DNA of 64,000 bases, from assembly GCA_022340585.1 (NCBI GenBank), contig JAJDNS010000197.1, positions 1-64,000 of the forward strand. The letters run 5' to 3'. Origin of the DNA: Acidobacteriota bacterium (GTDB lineage Bacteria > Acidobacteriota > Vicinamibacteria > Fen-336). Under the pieces are notes generated by a model that had not been told where the DNA came from, made no database searches, and saw only the letters and a list, made by a program, of their open reading frames with translations. The stretch's first letter is position 1, and each line of letters starts with the position of its first letter. This document shows positions 8,557-17,609 of this stretch, in pieces. Position numbers and translations under genes: made by a program.

Positions 8557-9057
8557 ATGGCCAAGGTGGTGTACACCGTCGGCGACGACATCTCGACCGA
8601 CGTCATCTACCCTGGGCGCTACATGGCCACGGTGCTCCCCACCGAGACCCCGAAGTACGCCTTCGCCGACGACGACGCGTTCAGCCAGAAGCTGAACGGC
8701 GGTGAGGTCCCGAAGGGGAGCGTCCTGGTAGCCGGGAAGAACTTCGGCTGCGGCTCGTCTCGCGAGCAGGCCGCCTCGTGCCTCAAGGGTTGGGAGCTCA
8801 TCATCGTGGCCCCCAGCTTCGCCCGAATCTTCCTCCAGAACGCCATCAACCTCGGCCTCGTGGTGGTGACCGCCCCCGACATCGAGGCCGCCGAGGGCGA
8901 CGAGCTGGAGATCTCCGCCCGCGAGGTCGTCAACAAGACGACGGGCCGAACCTTCCCGGTGGAGCCCCTCCCGAGGTCGCGCCAGGCCATCATCGACGCG
9001 GGGGGGCTCATCCCCTACACCCGGCAGCGGGTGCTGGAGGCCGCGGGCCGAAGCTGA
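8557..9057 (+). CDS. Aconitase-family hydro-lyase small subunit (LeuD type)
   Basis: The product is 166 aa. I chose ATG 8557, with GGAAGGGAG about 6 nt upstream, over an in-frame TTG two codons earlier. The swivel domain is recognised by GDDISTDVIYPGRY near the start and by the substrate loop KNFGCGSSREQA. It also has APSFARIFLQNAINLGL. It forms the heterodimer or heterotetramer with the preceding large subunit. This is the last gene of the five-gene operon. The glycosyltransferase after it starts 9 nt downstream and may be co-transcribed without a functional link. Confidence 0.9.
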   Translation: MAKVVYTVGDDISTDVIYPGRYMATVLPTETPKYAFADDDAFSQKLNGGEVPKGSVLVAGKNFGCGSSREQAASCLKGWELIIVAPSFARIFLQNAINLGLVVVTAPDIEAAEGDELEISAREVVNKTTGRTFPVEPLPRSRQAIIDAGGLIPYTRQRVLEAAGRS

Positions 9058-9066
9058 GGGGCGGGG

Positions 9067-10404
9067 GTGAGCCACGTGTCCCGTCCCCGGGTCCTGCTGA
9101 TCGCGGAGCTGTGCAACCCCCGCTGGGTGAGCGTCCCCCTCGAGGGCTGGTCGCACTCGCAAGCCTTGAGAGGGGTCGCCGACGTCCACCTCGTCACCCG
9201 GCGGCTCAACCGCGAGAGCATCCTCGCCGAGGGGCTCCGGGAAGGGGTGGACTTCACCGCCGTCGAGCCCGGCCTCGTCAAGCGCTTCAGCCGGTGGCTC
9301 GCGACGGTGCTGCGGGGCGGCCAGAGCGTGGGATGGACCACCGCCGCCGCCCTCGCTTCGCTCACGTACTACGGCTTCGAGAGGCGGCTCTGGTGTCGGC
9401 TGGGGCCGAAGGTCGAGGCGGGCGAATTCGACATCGTGCATCGGCTCACGCCCGTGAGCCCGTCGGCCGTCAGCCCGGTGGCTCGATGGTGCCGCCGGGC
9501 CGGGGTCCCCTTCGTGCTCGGACCGTTGAACGGCGGCCTTCCCATGCCCCGAGGCTTCGAGGACGTGCTCCGGGGCGAGCGCGAGTGGCTCGCCCCATTG
9601 CGGAAGGCCCAGGTTCTCCTGCCGGGGTACCGCGCGACACGGGAGCACGCCTCGGCGATCCTCGCCGGGTCTCGCGTCGCCTTCGCCGAGGTCTCGGAGC
9701 GACACGGCCCGCGCCTCGTCTACATCCCGGAGAACGGCGTGGACGCCTCCCGCTTCCACCGCCACGTGGAGGGTCCCGTCCGCCGGCCCGTGCGCGTCGC
9801 TTTCGCGGGCCGGCACGTGCGCTTGAAGGGCATCGACATGCTCCTCGAGGCCGCCGCACCCCTGGTCCGCGGAGCGAGCCTCCACCTCGACATCCTCGGG
9901 CGGGGACCCGAGACCCCGCGCCTCGAGGCCATGGTCCAGGAGAAGGGGCTCCAGTCGGGGGTGGACCTTCCCGGGTGGGTCGACCACGACCAGCTCCAGG
10001 ATCGGCTGATCCGGTCGGATGTCTTCGCGTTCCCGAGCGTGCGCGACTTCGGGGGCGGGGCGGTGGTCGAGGCCATGGCCCTCGGGCTCATGCCGATCGT
10101 GCTCGACTACGGCGGCCCCGGCGAGCTCGTGAGCCCCGAGGCCGGCTTCGCGCTGCCCATGGGAAGCCGCCCGGAGGTGGTCGAGCGGCTGCGCTCGGCC
10201 CTCTCCCGACTCGTCGACGACCCGTCGGTCATACGCCCAATGGGAGACCGGGCCCGGCAACGAGCTCTGGGCCTCTTCACCTGGGAGGCGAAGGCCGCTC
10301 AGGTCCAGGCGGTCTACCGCTGGGTCCTGGGGGAGGAGGCGGCGAAGCCGGATTTCGGCATGCCGCTGAAGGATCGAGCGACCGACCCGGAGCGCTCGCC
10401 CTAG
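9067..10404 (+). CDS. GT4-type glycosyltransferase
   Basis: The product is 445 aa from GTG 9067, with a GAGGGGCGGGG stretch upstream. The GT-B fold is shown by the C-terminal nucleotide-sugar domain: PENGVDASRFH, VAFAGRHVRLKGIDMLLEAA, and the FGGGAVVEAMALGLMPIVLDYGGPGELV loop with the E-x7-E type motif. The N-terminal acceptor half has HRLTPVSPSAVSPVA and LGPLNGG. Retaining GT4 enzymes add sugars during polysaccharide or glycolipid synthesis. It converges with a GT2 enzyme whose stop is 23 nt away, so the two may contribute to one glycan, but no polymerase or flippase is nearby. Confidence 0.88.
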   Translation: MSHVSRPRVLLIAELCNPRWVSVPLEGWSHSQALRGVADVHLVTRRLNRESILAEGLREGVDFTAVEPGLVKRFSRWLATVLRGGQSVGWTTAAALASLTYYGFERRLWCRLGPKVEAGEFDIVHRLTPVSPSAVSPVARWCRRAGVPFVLGPLNGGLPMPRGFEDVLRGEREWLAPLRKAQVLLPGYRATREHASAILAGSRVAFAEVSERHGPRLVYIPENGVDASRFHRHVEGPVRRPVRVAFAGRHVRLKGIDMLLEAAAPLVRGASLHLDILGRGPETPRLEAMVQEKGLQSGVDLPGWVDHDQLQDRLIRSDVFAFPSVRDFGGGAVVEAMALGLMPIVLDYGGPGELVSPEAGFALPMGSRPEVVERLRSALSRLVDDPSVIRPMGDRARQRALGLFTWEAKAAQVQAVYRWVLGEEAAKPDFGMPLKDRATDPERSP

Positions 10405-10427
10405 CGACGGGCAACACCGCTCGGGTC

Positions 10428-11504
10428 TCAGCCGACGGGCAGGAGGGCACGGAGCACGCGCCCCAGCGCAACGCTGACGGGCCCGACACCGGGCACCGGT
10501 GTCTCTGCCTCTTCTGCCCTCTCCAGGAATTCTCCGCACGACCTCAGAGTGGCGCCGAGGCTGCCGAGCTCCTCCCGGACCCCGCGGAAGTGCTCCAGGT
10601 CCCACAGCAGGCTGGCGGCGCTCAGGGCGACCCGCTCCAGCCCCAGACGATCGGCGGCGATCGCCGAGCGCTGCACGAGATCGCCGAGCCACCGGGCCAG
10701 CCCGGGGGCAACCAGGCCGGCCGTCACCACCGGACGCTTCGCGAGGGCGTTTCCGAAGAAGAAGCGCCAGGAGTCGGCGTTGAGGAGGCCGGGGTGCTTG
10801 CGAGCGAGTCGGACCCCGTGACGACCGTAGCGCACCGCCTTGGAGCGCCACGCGACGAAGTGGTCCTGATCCGAATCGTGGGTGGTCGAGGCGTCTTCCG
10901 AGAACACCACCTCCGCCCCCGCCTGCTCCAGGCGGAGCCCGAGGTCGGCATCCTCCAGCTGCTCGAGCGTGGCGTCGAATCCCCCGATCTCCAGGTAGTC
11001 GGCTCGTCGCATCGAGACGTTGCCGGTGCACACAGCGTCACCGTGGAGGGGACGGTCGCCCCCGCGGTCGTGCCCGCGGGCGTGGAAGCGCTCGAAGAGG
11101 GGCCGCTCGTCCAGGCGGGGCGACGGGTGGATCCGGCCGACGACCACACGTCTCGAGCCCGGGACGTGCAGGGCCTCGTGGGCCGAGAGGAAGCCGGGAC
11201 CGACCTGCATGTCGTCGTCGGTGAAGACGATCACCTCTCCACGGGCCTCGAGAGCTCCCCGGTGGCGGGCCGCCGCCGCGCCCCGGTTGGGCTGCCGCAG
11301 CAGGATCACAGGACACGGGAGGTCGAGCCCTTCGAGGACCTCGGCGGCCGGAGGTTCCGAGCCATCGTCGACCACGATGACCTCGAAGCGGTCCGGGGGC
11401 AGGTCCTGGTCGCCCAGCTGACGGATCAGCCGCTCGAGGCTTGCCGGCCGATTGAACGTGGCGAGGACAATGCTCACGCGTGGCGTCGCCGGATCTCGGC
11501 TCAT
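10428..11504 (-). CDS. GT2-type glycosyltransferase
   Basis: The product is 358 aa. The open frame extends 80 codons upstream, but the GT-A fold begins right after ATG 11504 with PRVSIVLATFNRPASLERLI, so that start is chosen. GT2 features are VIVVDDGS, the metal-binding FTDDDMQVGPGF (DxD equivalent), a GNVSMRR segment and the acceptor-side FDATLEQLEDADLGLRLEQAG. The C-terminal 100 residues are helical and may be membrane-associated. Only 164 bp separate it from the divergent prolyl oligopeptidase gene. Confidence 0.85.
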   Translation of the reverse strand: MSRDPATPRVSIVLATFNRPASLERLIRQLGDQDLPPDRFEVIVVDDGSEPPAAEVLEGLDLPCPVILLRQPNRGAAAARHRGALEARGEVIVFTDDDMQVGPGFLSAHEALHVPGSRRVVVGRIHPSPRLDERPLFERFHARGHDRGGDRPLHGDAVCTGNVSMRRADYLEIGGFDATLEQLEDADLGLRLEQAGAEVVFSEDASTTHDSDQDHFVAWRSKAVRYGRHGVRLARKHPGLLNADSWRFFFGNALAKRPVVTAGLVAPGLARWLGDLVQRSAIAADRLGLERVALSAASLLWDLEHFRGVREELGSLGATLRSCGEFLERAEEAETPVPGVGPVSVALGRVLRALLPVG

Positions 11505-11607
11505 CGCAGTCTCGCAGCAGTGTCGAAGGGCAGAACGGTCGGGGCCATGGGGCTCATCATTATCCCCCCGCCACGGCGCCCCATGGAGCGGCGACCGGGA
11601 CGCCCTC

Positions 11608-11616
11608 TGGTACCAT
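11608..11616 (+). promoter_or_regulatory. Candidate extended -10 (TGGTACCAT)
   Basis: TG at 11608-11609, one base, then TACCAT at 11611-11616. It lies 52 nt upstream of the prolyl oligopeptidase ATG in the divergent spacer. No convincing -35 is seen, as expected for an extended -10. Confidence 0.25.
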
Positions 11617-11668
11617 CGCCCTGCCGTTCGGGCACACGATGCGTTCTTCATCCGAGAGGAGCAGTCCC

Positions 11669-13738
11669 ATGCGCCACCCGCTCTCAGCCGTTCTTCTCGT
11701 GGCCCTCGCCGCCACCCCCGGCCTCGCCGCCGACGAGGACCCATACCTCTGGCTCGAGGAGGTGGAGAGCGAGAAGGCCCTGGCCTGGGCGAAGGAGAGG
11801 AGCGACGCCGACACCGCGGTGATCGAGGCGGTGCCGGAGTTCGCCGCGATCCACGAGAGGCTTCTCGAGATCGTCAACTCCCGCGACCGCATCCCGACCC
11901 CGAAGATCCGCGGACCCTGGATCTACAACTTCTGGCAGGACGCCGACCACGTCCGCGGGGTCTGGAGACGCACCTTCCTCGCGCAGTTCGTCGAGGAGTC
12001 ACCGGCCTGGGAGACCGTCCTCGACCTCGACGCCCTGGCCGAGGACGAGGGTGAGAACTGGGTCTGGAAGGGAGCGACGTGCCTCCCCCCCGATGACCGC
12101 CACTGCCTGCTGAGCCTGTCGCGGGGCGGGGCCGACGCCGCCGTCGAGCGTGAGTTCGACACCACCACCAGGACCTTCGTGGAGGAAGGCTTCATCCTGC
12201 CCGAGGCCAAGGCGCGGGTCGCCTGGAGGGACGAGAACAGCCTGTGGGTTGGCACCGACTTCGGAGAGGGCTCGCTCACGACCTCCGGCTACCCCCGCAC
12301 CGCACGTCTGTGGCAGCGGGGAACGCCCCTCGACGCGGCGAAGACGGTCCTCGAGGGCTCGGTGGACGACGTTTCGGTCGCCGCCTACTCGGACCACACG
12401 CCCGAAGGCCGGTACGACCTCGCCAAGCTCGTCCCCGAGTTCTTCCGCGGCACCGACTACCTCCGCCTCGGCGAGCGCCTGGTCAAGCTCGACCTGCCCG
12501 ACGACGCTAACCTGAGAGGCTTCTTCAAGGGCCGTATGCTGGTCACCCTGCGGTCCGACTGGAGCGTCGGCGGGGTCACCTACCTACAGGACGCGCTGCT
12601 GGCCATCGATCTCGACGCCTTCCTCGCGGGAGGACGAGGCTTCGAGGTTCTCTTCGAGCCGAAGGAGAGGATCGCCCTGGACGAGGTCGCGTCTACACGA
12701 AACCACCTGCTCTACACCACCCTCGACAACGTCCGCGGACGCCTGTACCGCCTCACTCCCCACGAGGACGGTTGGGAGAAGGAGGAGGTCGAGCTCCCCG
12801 GCATCGGGACCCTCGGACTCGGGAGCACGAGCGACGCCGACGACACCTTCTTCTTCACGTACCAGGACTTCCTGACCCCGTCGAGCCTGTACCTGGTCCG
12901 GGAGGGCGCCGGGCCAGAGAAGGTGAAGTCGTCGCCCTCCTGGTTCGACGCCACCGGGATGACGGTGGAGCAATACGAAGCCGCCTCCAGGGACGGCACG
13001 ATGATCCCGTACTTCGTCTTCCTGCCGAAGGGCTTCGAGGCCGACGGGGCCAACCCGACCCTCCTCACCGCCTACGGCGGCTTCGAGGTGTCGGAGGTCC
13101 CCCGCTACTCCGGCAGCGTCGGCAGCGCCTGGGTGGCCCGGGGCGGGGTCTACGTTCTCGCCAACATCCGCGGCGGCGGCGAGTTCGGCCCGAAGTGGCA
13201 CCAGGCCGCGATGAAGGAGAAGCACCAGAACAACTTCGACGACCTCGTGGCCGTCGCCGAGGACCTCGTCGCCCGCAAGATCACCTCGCCCGAGCACCTG
13301 GGGATCGAGGGCGGCTCGCAGGGCGGCCTGCTCGTGGGCGGCGCCTTCGTCCAGCGGCCGGATCTCTTCGAGGCAGTCGTCTGCGCGGTGCCCCTCCTGG
13401 ACATGAAGCGCTACAACAAGCTCCTGGCCGGGGCGAGCTGGATGGCGGAGTACGGCAACCCGGACACCGGGGACTGGGAGTACATGAAGCTCTGGTCGCC
13501 CTACCAGAACCTCGACCCGAAGGCGGACTACCCCCGCGTCTTCTTCTGGACGAACACCCGCGACGACCGGGTCCACCCCGCCCACGCCCGCAAGATGGTG
13601 GCGAAGATGACCGACATGGGAAAGCCGGTCCTCTACTACGAGAACACCGAGGGCGGACACGCCTCCGGCGCCAACCTCAACCAGCGGGCCTACACGGGGG
13701 CGCTCACCTACGCGTACCTGTGGATGATGCTGCGGTAG
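11669..13738 (+). CDS. Secreted prolyl oligopeptidase (S9A)
   Basis: The product is 689 aa from ATG 11669, with GAGAGGAG 6 nt upstream. A Sec signal peptide (about 20 aa, ending GLAAD) is followed by DPYLWLEEVESEKALAW, the typical N-terminal opening of POP. A seven-bladed propeller precedes the C-terminal alpha/beta hydrolase. The catalytic triad is visible: Ser near 550 in GGSQGG, Asp in TRDDRVHP, and His in EGGHASG. It would cut after proline in short peptides in the periplasm or outside the cell. With the DPP4-like (30931-33195) and S15 (15567-17456) enzymes it forms a proline-aware peptidase set. Confidence 0.93.
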   Translation: MRHPLSAVLLVALAATPGLAADEDPYLWLEEVESEKALAWAKERSDADTAVIEAVPEFAAIHERLLEIVNSRDRIPTPKIRGPWIYNFWQDADHVRGVWRRTFLAQFVEESPAWETVLDLDALAEDEGENWVWKGATCLPPDDRHCLLSLSRGGADAAVEREFDTTTRTFVEEGFILPEAKARVAWRDENSLWVGTDFGEGSLTTSGYPRTARLWQRGTPLDAAKTVLEGSVDDVSVAAYSDHTPEGRYDLAKLVPEFFRGTDYLRLGERLVKLDLPDDANLRGFFKGRMLVTLRSDWSVGGVTYLQDALLAIDLDAFLAGGRGFEVLFEPKERIALDEVASTRNHLLYTTLDNVRGRLYRLTPHEDGWEKEEVELPGIGTLGLGSTSDADDTFFFTYQDFLTPSSLYLVREGAGPEKVKSSPSWFDATGMTVEQYEAASRDGTMIPYFVFLPKGFEADGANPTLLTAYGGFEVSEVPRYSGSVGSAWVARGGVYVLANIRGGGEFGPKWHQAAMKEKHQNNFDDLVAVAEDLVARKITSPEHLGIEGGSQGGLLVGGAFVQRPDLFEAVVCAVPLLDMKRYNKLLAGASWMAEYGNPDTGDWEYMKLWSPYQNLDPKADYPRVFFWTNTRDDRVHPAHARKMVAKMTDMGKPVLYYENTEGGHASGANLNQRAYTGALTYAYLWMMLR

Positions 13739-13749
13739 GAGCCCACCGC

Positions 13750-14499
13750 TCAACTGCCTCGGGTGTACTGAACGGCGACCTCGGCCCGCCCTTGCCTGTC
13801 GGTCACGGAGGCGACGATGCTGCCGCCGTCCTTCTGCCCGTTCACGATCGAGACCGACCCTTCGTCGCTCGAGTACGTGGTGACCGTCACGGTGTAGCCG
13901 TCTTCCTCGAGCTTCGCCTTGTAGAAGGCAGTGACGGCGTCGGCGCCGGCGTCGACGCTGAAGCTCGCCTGGCCGGTCTCTCCGTTGGGACCCGTCGACC
14001 GAAGCAGGGACTGCCGCGCCGTCGTCGCCGGGTGGGCCGGGACCCAGCCCGGGATCTCCCCACCGCCACCGATGCGGGTCTCGCCCTCGTCGGTGGTGAT
14101 GGTCATGCCCCCTTCACCGCCTTCCGGCGGGCCCGTGATCTCGACCCGGCCCTCCTCGGACTCGAATGAGATCTGCCCCTTCTCGACGTCCTCGTAGTTC
14201 ACGGTGATGACCTTCCCCGAGCTCTTCTCCCTCACGGTGATGGTTCCGGCATCGTCGTCACTCTCGACCATCTCGAGGTCGGGGTTCATGCGGACGACGA
14301 GCTCGGCCGCGGCCCGCGTCGGGTTGTTCTCGAAATCGGAGGCCGCGTCCTTCATCTTGTTGACAGCGAACCAACCGAGAACCGTGAACGCGATGCCGGC
14401 GAGAACGGCGATCCCGCCGCACCCGATGGCGATCCACGCCAGAACCGGCAGGCCCTTCCGGCCCTGGGCGGGCGTTCCCTGTCCTGCTCCGTTGGTCAT
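13750..14499 (-). CDS. Membrane-anchored hypothetical protein
   Basis: The product is 249 aa from ATG 14499, preceded by GGAGGCGGGG. A single transmembrane helix lies at about residues 19-46 (LAWIAIGCGGIAVLAGIAFTVLGW), with a short Pro/Gly-rich cytoplasmic head. The outer part has a beta-rich region (TITVREKSSGKVITVNYEDVEKGQISF, then MTITTDEGETRIGGGGEIP). The C-terminal half has FSVDAGADAVTAFYKAKLEEDGY, a pattern seen in small secreted proteins that fold as a helix plus sheet. No enzyme motif is visible. It lies 14 nt downstream of the dienelactone hydrolase and is probably co-transcribed. Confidence 0.75.
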   Translation of the reverse strand: MTNGAGQGTPAQGRKGLPVLAWIAIGCGGIAVLAGIAFTVLGWFAVNKMKDAASDFENNPTRAAAELVVRMNPDLEMVESDDDAGTITVREKSSGKVITVNYEDVEKGQISFESEEGRVEITGPPEGGEGGMTITTDEGETRIGGGGEIPGWVPAHPATTARQSLLRSTGPNGETGQASFSVDAGADAVTAFYKAKLEEDGYTVTVTTYSSDEGSVSIVNGQKDGGSIVASVTDRQGRAEVAVQYTRGS

Positions 14500-14513
14500 G
14501 GTCCCCGCCTCCT

Positions 14514-15401
14514 TCAGCTCAGGTGCTCGTCGAAGAACGCCAGCGTCCGCTCCCAGGCCAGCTTTGCGGCCTCCTCGTCGTAGCGCGGCGTGGTGTCGTT
14601 GTGGAAGCCGTGGTTCGTGCCCGGGTAGATGTGGGCAGTATACCGGACGCCGTTCTCCTTCAGGGCCGCCTCGTAGGCCGGCCAACCCGCGTTGACTCTC
14701 TCGTCGTTGCCGGCGTAGTGCAGCAGCAGCGGCGCCTTGATCCTCGGCACGTCCTCGACCGGGGGCTGGCCGCCGTAGAACGGGACCGCGGCGGCGAGGT
14801 CGGGAACCCGCACCGCCAGCATGTTCGACACGCTGCCACCGTAGCAGAACCCCACGCAGCCCACGCGTCCCGTGCAGTCCGGGTGTGACTGCAGGAACCC
14901 CACCGCGGCCACGAAGTCCTCGAGGAGCTTGTCGCGGTCGAGCTGTCTCTGCATCGCGCGGCCCTCGTCGTCGGTGCCGGGGTAGCCCCCCAGAGACGTC
15001 AGACCGTCCGGCGCCAGGGCCAGGTAGCCCGCCAGCGCCGTGCGCCGAGCCACGTCCTCGATGTAGGGGTTCAGCCCCCGGTTCTCGTGGATCACGACAA
15101 CACCCGGGAGCTTCCCCTCCGGCTTCGCGGGCCGGGCGAGCAGCGCCTTCACTCTTCCATATCCCTTCGGCGAGTCGTACTCCACGTAGCCGGTCTCGAG
15201 CCGGTCGTCGTCGGGCGCCACCTGCTGGGCCTCGGCGTACTTCGGGCTCAGGCTCTCCAGCAGGGCGGCCGCGGTGACTCCCCCGACCGCATAGCGCTTC
15301 GCCCGATCCAGGAAGCCACGACGGGTGAGCCCCCCGTGGACGTACTGGTCGAACAGATCGAGCACTTCCGGATCGAAGTCGCTGGCCTTCTTTCGCTCCA
15401 T
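14514..15401 (-). CDS. Tat-exported dienelactone hydrolase family protein
   Basis: The product is 295 aa from ATG 15401, chosen because GGAGGGAG lies 8 nt upstream. An in-frame start 12 codons earlier has no such site. Near residue 27 a twin-arginine motif (TRRGFLDRA) precedes a hydrophobic stretch, indicating Tat export with cleavage near AEAQ. The alpha/beta-hydrolase triad is Cys in GFCYGG, Asp in AGNDERV and His in GTNHGFHN. The cysteine nucleophile marks the dienelactone hydrolase branch, which opens lactone or ester bonds. The natural substrate is unknown. Exported versions of this fold are common in Proteobacteria and Acidobacteria. Confidence 0.88.
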   Translation of the reverse strand: MERKKASDFDPEVLDLFDQYVHGGLTRRGFLDRAKRYAVGGVTAAALLESLSPKYAEAQQVAPDDDRLETGYVEYDSPKGYGRVKALLARPAKPEGKLPGVVVIHENRGLNPYIEDVARRTALAGYLALAPDGLTSLGGYPGTDDEGRAMQRQLDRDKLLEDFVAAVGFLQSHPDCTGRVGCVGFCYGGSVSNMLAVRVPDLAAAVPFYGGQPPVEDVPRIKAPLLLHYAGNDERVNAGWPAYEAALKENGVRYTAHIYPGTNHGFHNDTTPRYDEEAAKLAWERTLAFFDEHLS

Positions 15402-15566
15402 CTCGCTCACTCCCTCCCGGCACACGTGCCGACTCAACAGGACACCCGCGGGCCGGTCGCAGGCCCCTCCGGCGACGCTTCACCGCACGGACAGTCGTGA
15501 TCTCGTGGTTTTCGAGATGCTACGCCGGTGGAGCGGGTGAGCGCAACCGCGCTCCCACCCCGGACC

Positions 15567-17456
15567 TCAGTCCGGGCCGAGGTCGACGAGCAGCTCCAGG
15601 TGAGTGGGCTGAGCAGCCCGATGGTGAACGCGGTGGCGCTGAGCACGGTACGCCGACTTCGGAGCGGTCATGATCGACGGGACGAAGGTCTGGGGGTTGC
15701 GGTCGTACAGGGGGAACCACGTGCTCTGCACCTGGACCATGACACGGTGCCTCGGCTGGAACGTGTGGCTGACGTGGGGCAGCGGCACGGTGTAGGCCAG
15801 CGCGACGTCCGGCTCGAGGGCCCGGGCCTCCTCGTAGCTCTCGCGGTAGCGCCCGCGGAAGATGTCGGCGCTCACCATGAGCTGATACCCCGACATCCTG
15901 AACGACGACGCTTCGTCGTCGGGGAACACGTCGATGAGCTTGATCACCCAGTCGGCGTCGGTGCCCGTGGTCTCGGCGAACAGCTTCGCGGTGACCGGAC
16001 CCCGGATCGTCAACGGCTCGTCGAGGGGCTCGCTCACCCAGGTGGCCACGTCGGGGCGGCCGTCGACGAAGCGCTGGTCCTCCACGAGCCAGCGCCGCCA
16101 CTCCGCGATCACCGGCGGGTTGGAGTAGTCCATCCCCCAGTTGGGTCGCGGCTCGTAGGGGACCGGCTTCGCGGGGTCCGAGACGAACTCGGTGGGCTCG
16201 GCATCGGCGGGCGGCGGCGTGAAGCCCAGGCCGCCCCCCGGCTGGAGGTAGAGCTGGCGGGTCTGACCTCCCGGGGGCCAGCTCTCGAACCGGCGCCACC
16301 GGTTCGCCCCCGTCTCGAACACCGTCACCGGAGCGGGGGCCGGGATCTCCTCGCCCTTCAGGAAGCGGCCCAGGAAGGCGGAGAGGATGTCCTCCCGGAA
16401 GCGGGCGGCGGTGTCCTCGCCGAAGTCGAGCGCCCCCAGGCGGCTCCCGTCGGCGAAGTGCTGGCCGTGGTACCACGGTCCGGCCACGAAGAAGTTCGTG
16501 TCGTTCCCGGAGTCGTGCTGCTCGAGAGCTTCGTATGCCGCCGGGGAGCCATAGATGTCCTCCTGGTCCCAGAGCCCGTGGACGTGCAGCGTTGGCACGA
16601 GGCGCTCGGGCGCTTCGAACCACTGGTCGGCCGCGCAGTCCCGCCAGTAGGGCCCGTAGCTCGGAGTCTCCACCAGGCGCGGCCACATCTCGTGGCGCTC
16701 GTCCAGGAGCGAGCCGAGGCCCGTGGCCGCGGCTCCCCGGTCGAGCATGAACGGATAGAGGTCCTGGGGGTCGTACGGGTAGTTGGGCGACTCTCCCTTG
16801 CGGCTCTCCATCCCGTAGATGAACTCGAAGGCATAGAGGGCACGGAACGCGCCCCAGTGGAACCAGTCGTCCGCCTTCCAGACGTCCACCACCGGGTTGA
16901 AGGGCACCGCGGCGACGAGGGCCGGGTGCGGCTCGCGCAGGGCGGCGAGGGTGAGCCAGCCCGGGTAGGACGTGCCCCAGACCCCCACCCGACCGTTGCT
17001 CTCGGGCACGTTCTTCACGAGCCAGTCGATGGTGTCCCAGGCGTCCGTCGTCTCGTCGGTCTCCGAGGTATTGAACTCCCCCCGGGGCACGCGGTACATC
17101 GCGTAGTCGCCCTCGGAGCGGTAGCGCCCCCGCAGATCCTGCACGACGTGGATCAACCCGCCACCCAGCCACCTCGTCCCCCGGAGGACCGCGAGGTGCG
17201 TCGTGGCCCGCCCCCCGACCGCCCGCGACGCGTCGTAGGGCGTGCGTTCGAGGAGAACGGGCAGCCCGTCGGCAGTATCCCCGGGGATGAGGATCAGCGT
17301 GAACAGCTTCACCCCGTCGCGCATGGGCACCATGGCCTCGCGCACGACGAAGTCGTCGCCGGGGTGGGCCTCGCGGAGGGGCGCCTCGGCCACGGCGGGG
17401 ACCAGGGCCCCCACCGTCAACGCCAGCACCGCGGCCGACGAGACGACGAGCTTCAT
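15567..17456 (-). CDS. Secreted CocE/NonD-family (S15-like) hydrolase
   Basis: The product is 629 aa from ATG 17456, with CGAGGAGG upstream. A signal peptide ends near VPAVAEA. The mature protein opens with the family signature VPMRDGVKLFTLILIP. Ser163 sits in WGTSYPGW, and a DLRGRYRSEGDY oxyanion segment precedes it. A C-terminal jelly-roll (from GPVTAKLFAETTGTDADWVIKLIDVFPD) matches the X-Pro dipeptidyl-peptidase C-terminal domain. Members act as aminopeptidases, cocaine esterases or beta-lactam acylases, so specificity is open. It is monocistronic and divergent from the DsrE-like gene. Confidence 0.9.
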   Translation of the reverse strand: MKLVVSSAAVLALTVGALVPAVAEAPLREAHPGDDFVVREAMVPMRDGVKLFTLILIPGDTADGLPVLLERTPYDASRAVGGRATTHLAVLRGTRWLGGGLIHVVQDLRGRYRSEGDYAMYRVPRGEFNTSETDETTDAWDTIDWLVKNVPESNGRVGVWGTSYPGWLTLAALREPHPALVAAVPFNPVVDVWKADDWFHWGAFRALYAFEFIYGMESRKGESPNYPYDPQDLYPFMLDRGAAATGLGSLLDERHEMWPRLVETPSYGPYWRDCAADQWFEAPERLVPTLHVHGLWDQEDIYGSPAAYEALEQHDSGNDTNFFVAGPWYHGQHFADGSRLGALDFGEDTAARFREDILSAFLGRFLKGEEIPAPAPVTVFETGANRWRRFESWPPGGQTRQLYLQPGGGLGFTPPPADAEPTEFVSDPAKPVPYEPRPNWGMDYSNPPVIAEWRRWLVEDQRFVDGRPDVATWVSEPLDEPLTIRGPVTAKLFAETTGTDADWVIKLIDVFPDDEASSFRMSGYQLMVSADIFRGRYRESYEEARALEPDVALAYTVPLPHVSHTFQPRHRVMVQVQSTWFPLYDRNPQTFVPSIMTAPKSAYRAQRHRVHHRAAQPTHLELLVDLGPD

Positions 17457-17609
17457 GCAGCCTCCTCGATCGAAAGGCTGCCAGTGTAGCGCAGACCGGG
17501 GTCGGCACGCGCCGCCGGGCCACGGCGTCGCCTGATCACTGCGCCTCATTGACCCGATGCGCTGAGTGTGGCTTGCTCGGATTGACGCCGTTCACAGGAG
17601 GAGAGACCC

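Noticed and set aside
3979-9057. Reading the operon as the ordinary leucine biosynthesis operon
   Set aside because: LeuA is missing. A CoA-transferase and an HMG-CoA-lyase-type enzyme sit inside the operon, and the dehydrogenase has isocitrate-like substrate segments.
8479-11031. Long minus-strand open frame across LeuD-like and GT4 genes
   Set aside because: Its translation has no family motifs, while the plus strand encodes two well-recognised proteins with ribosome sites.
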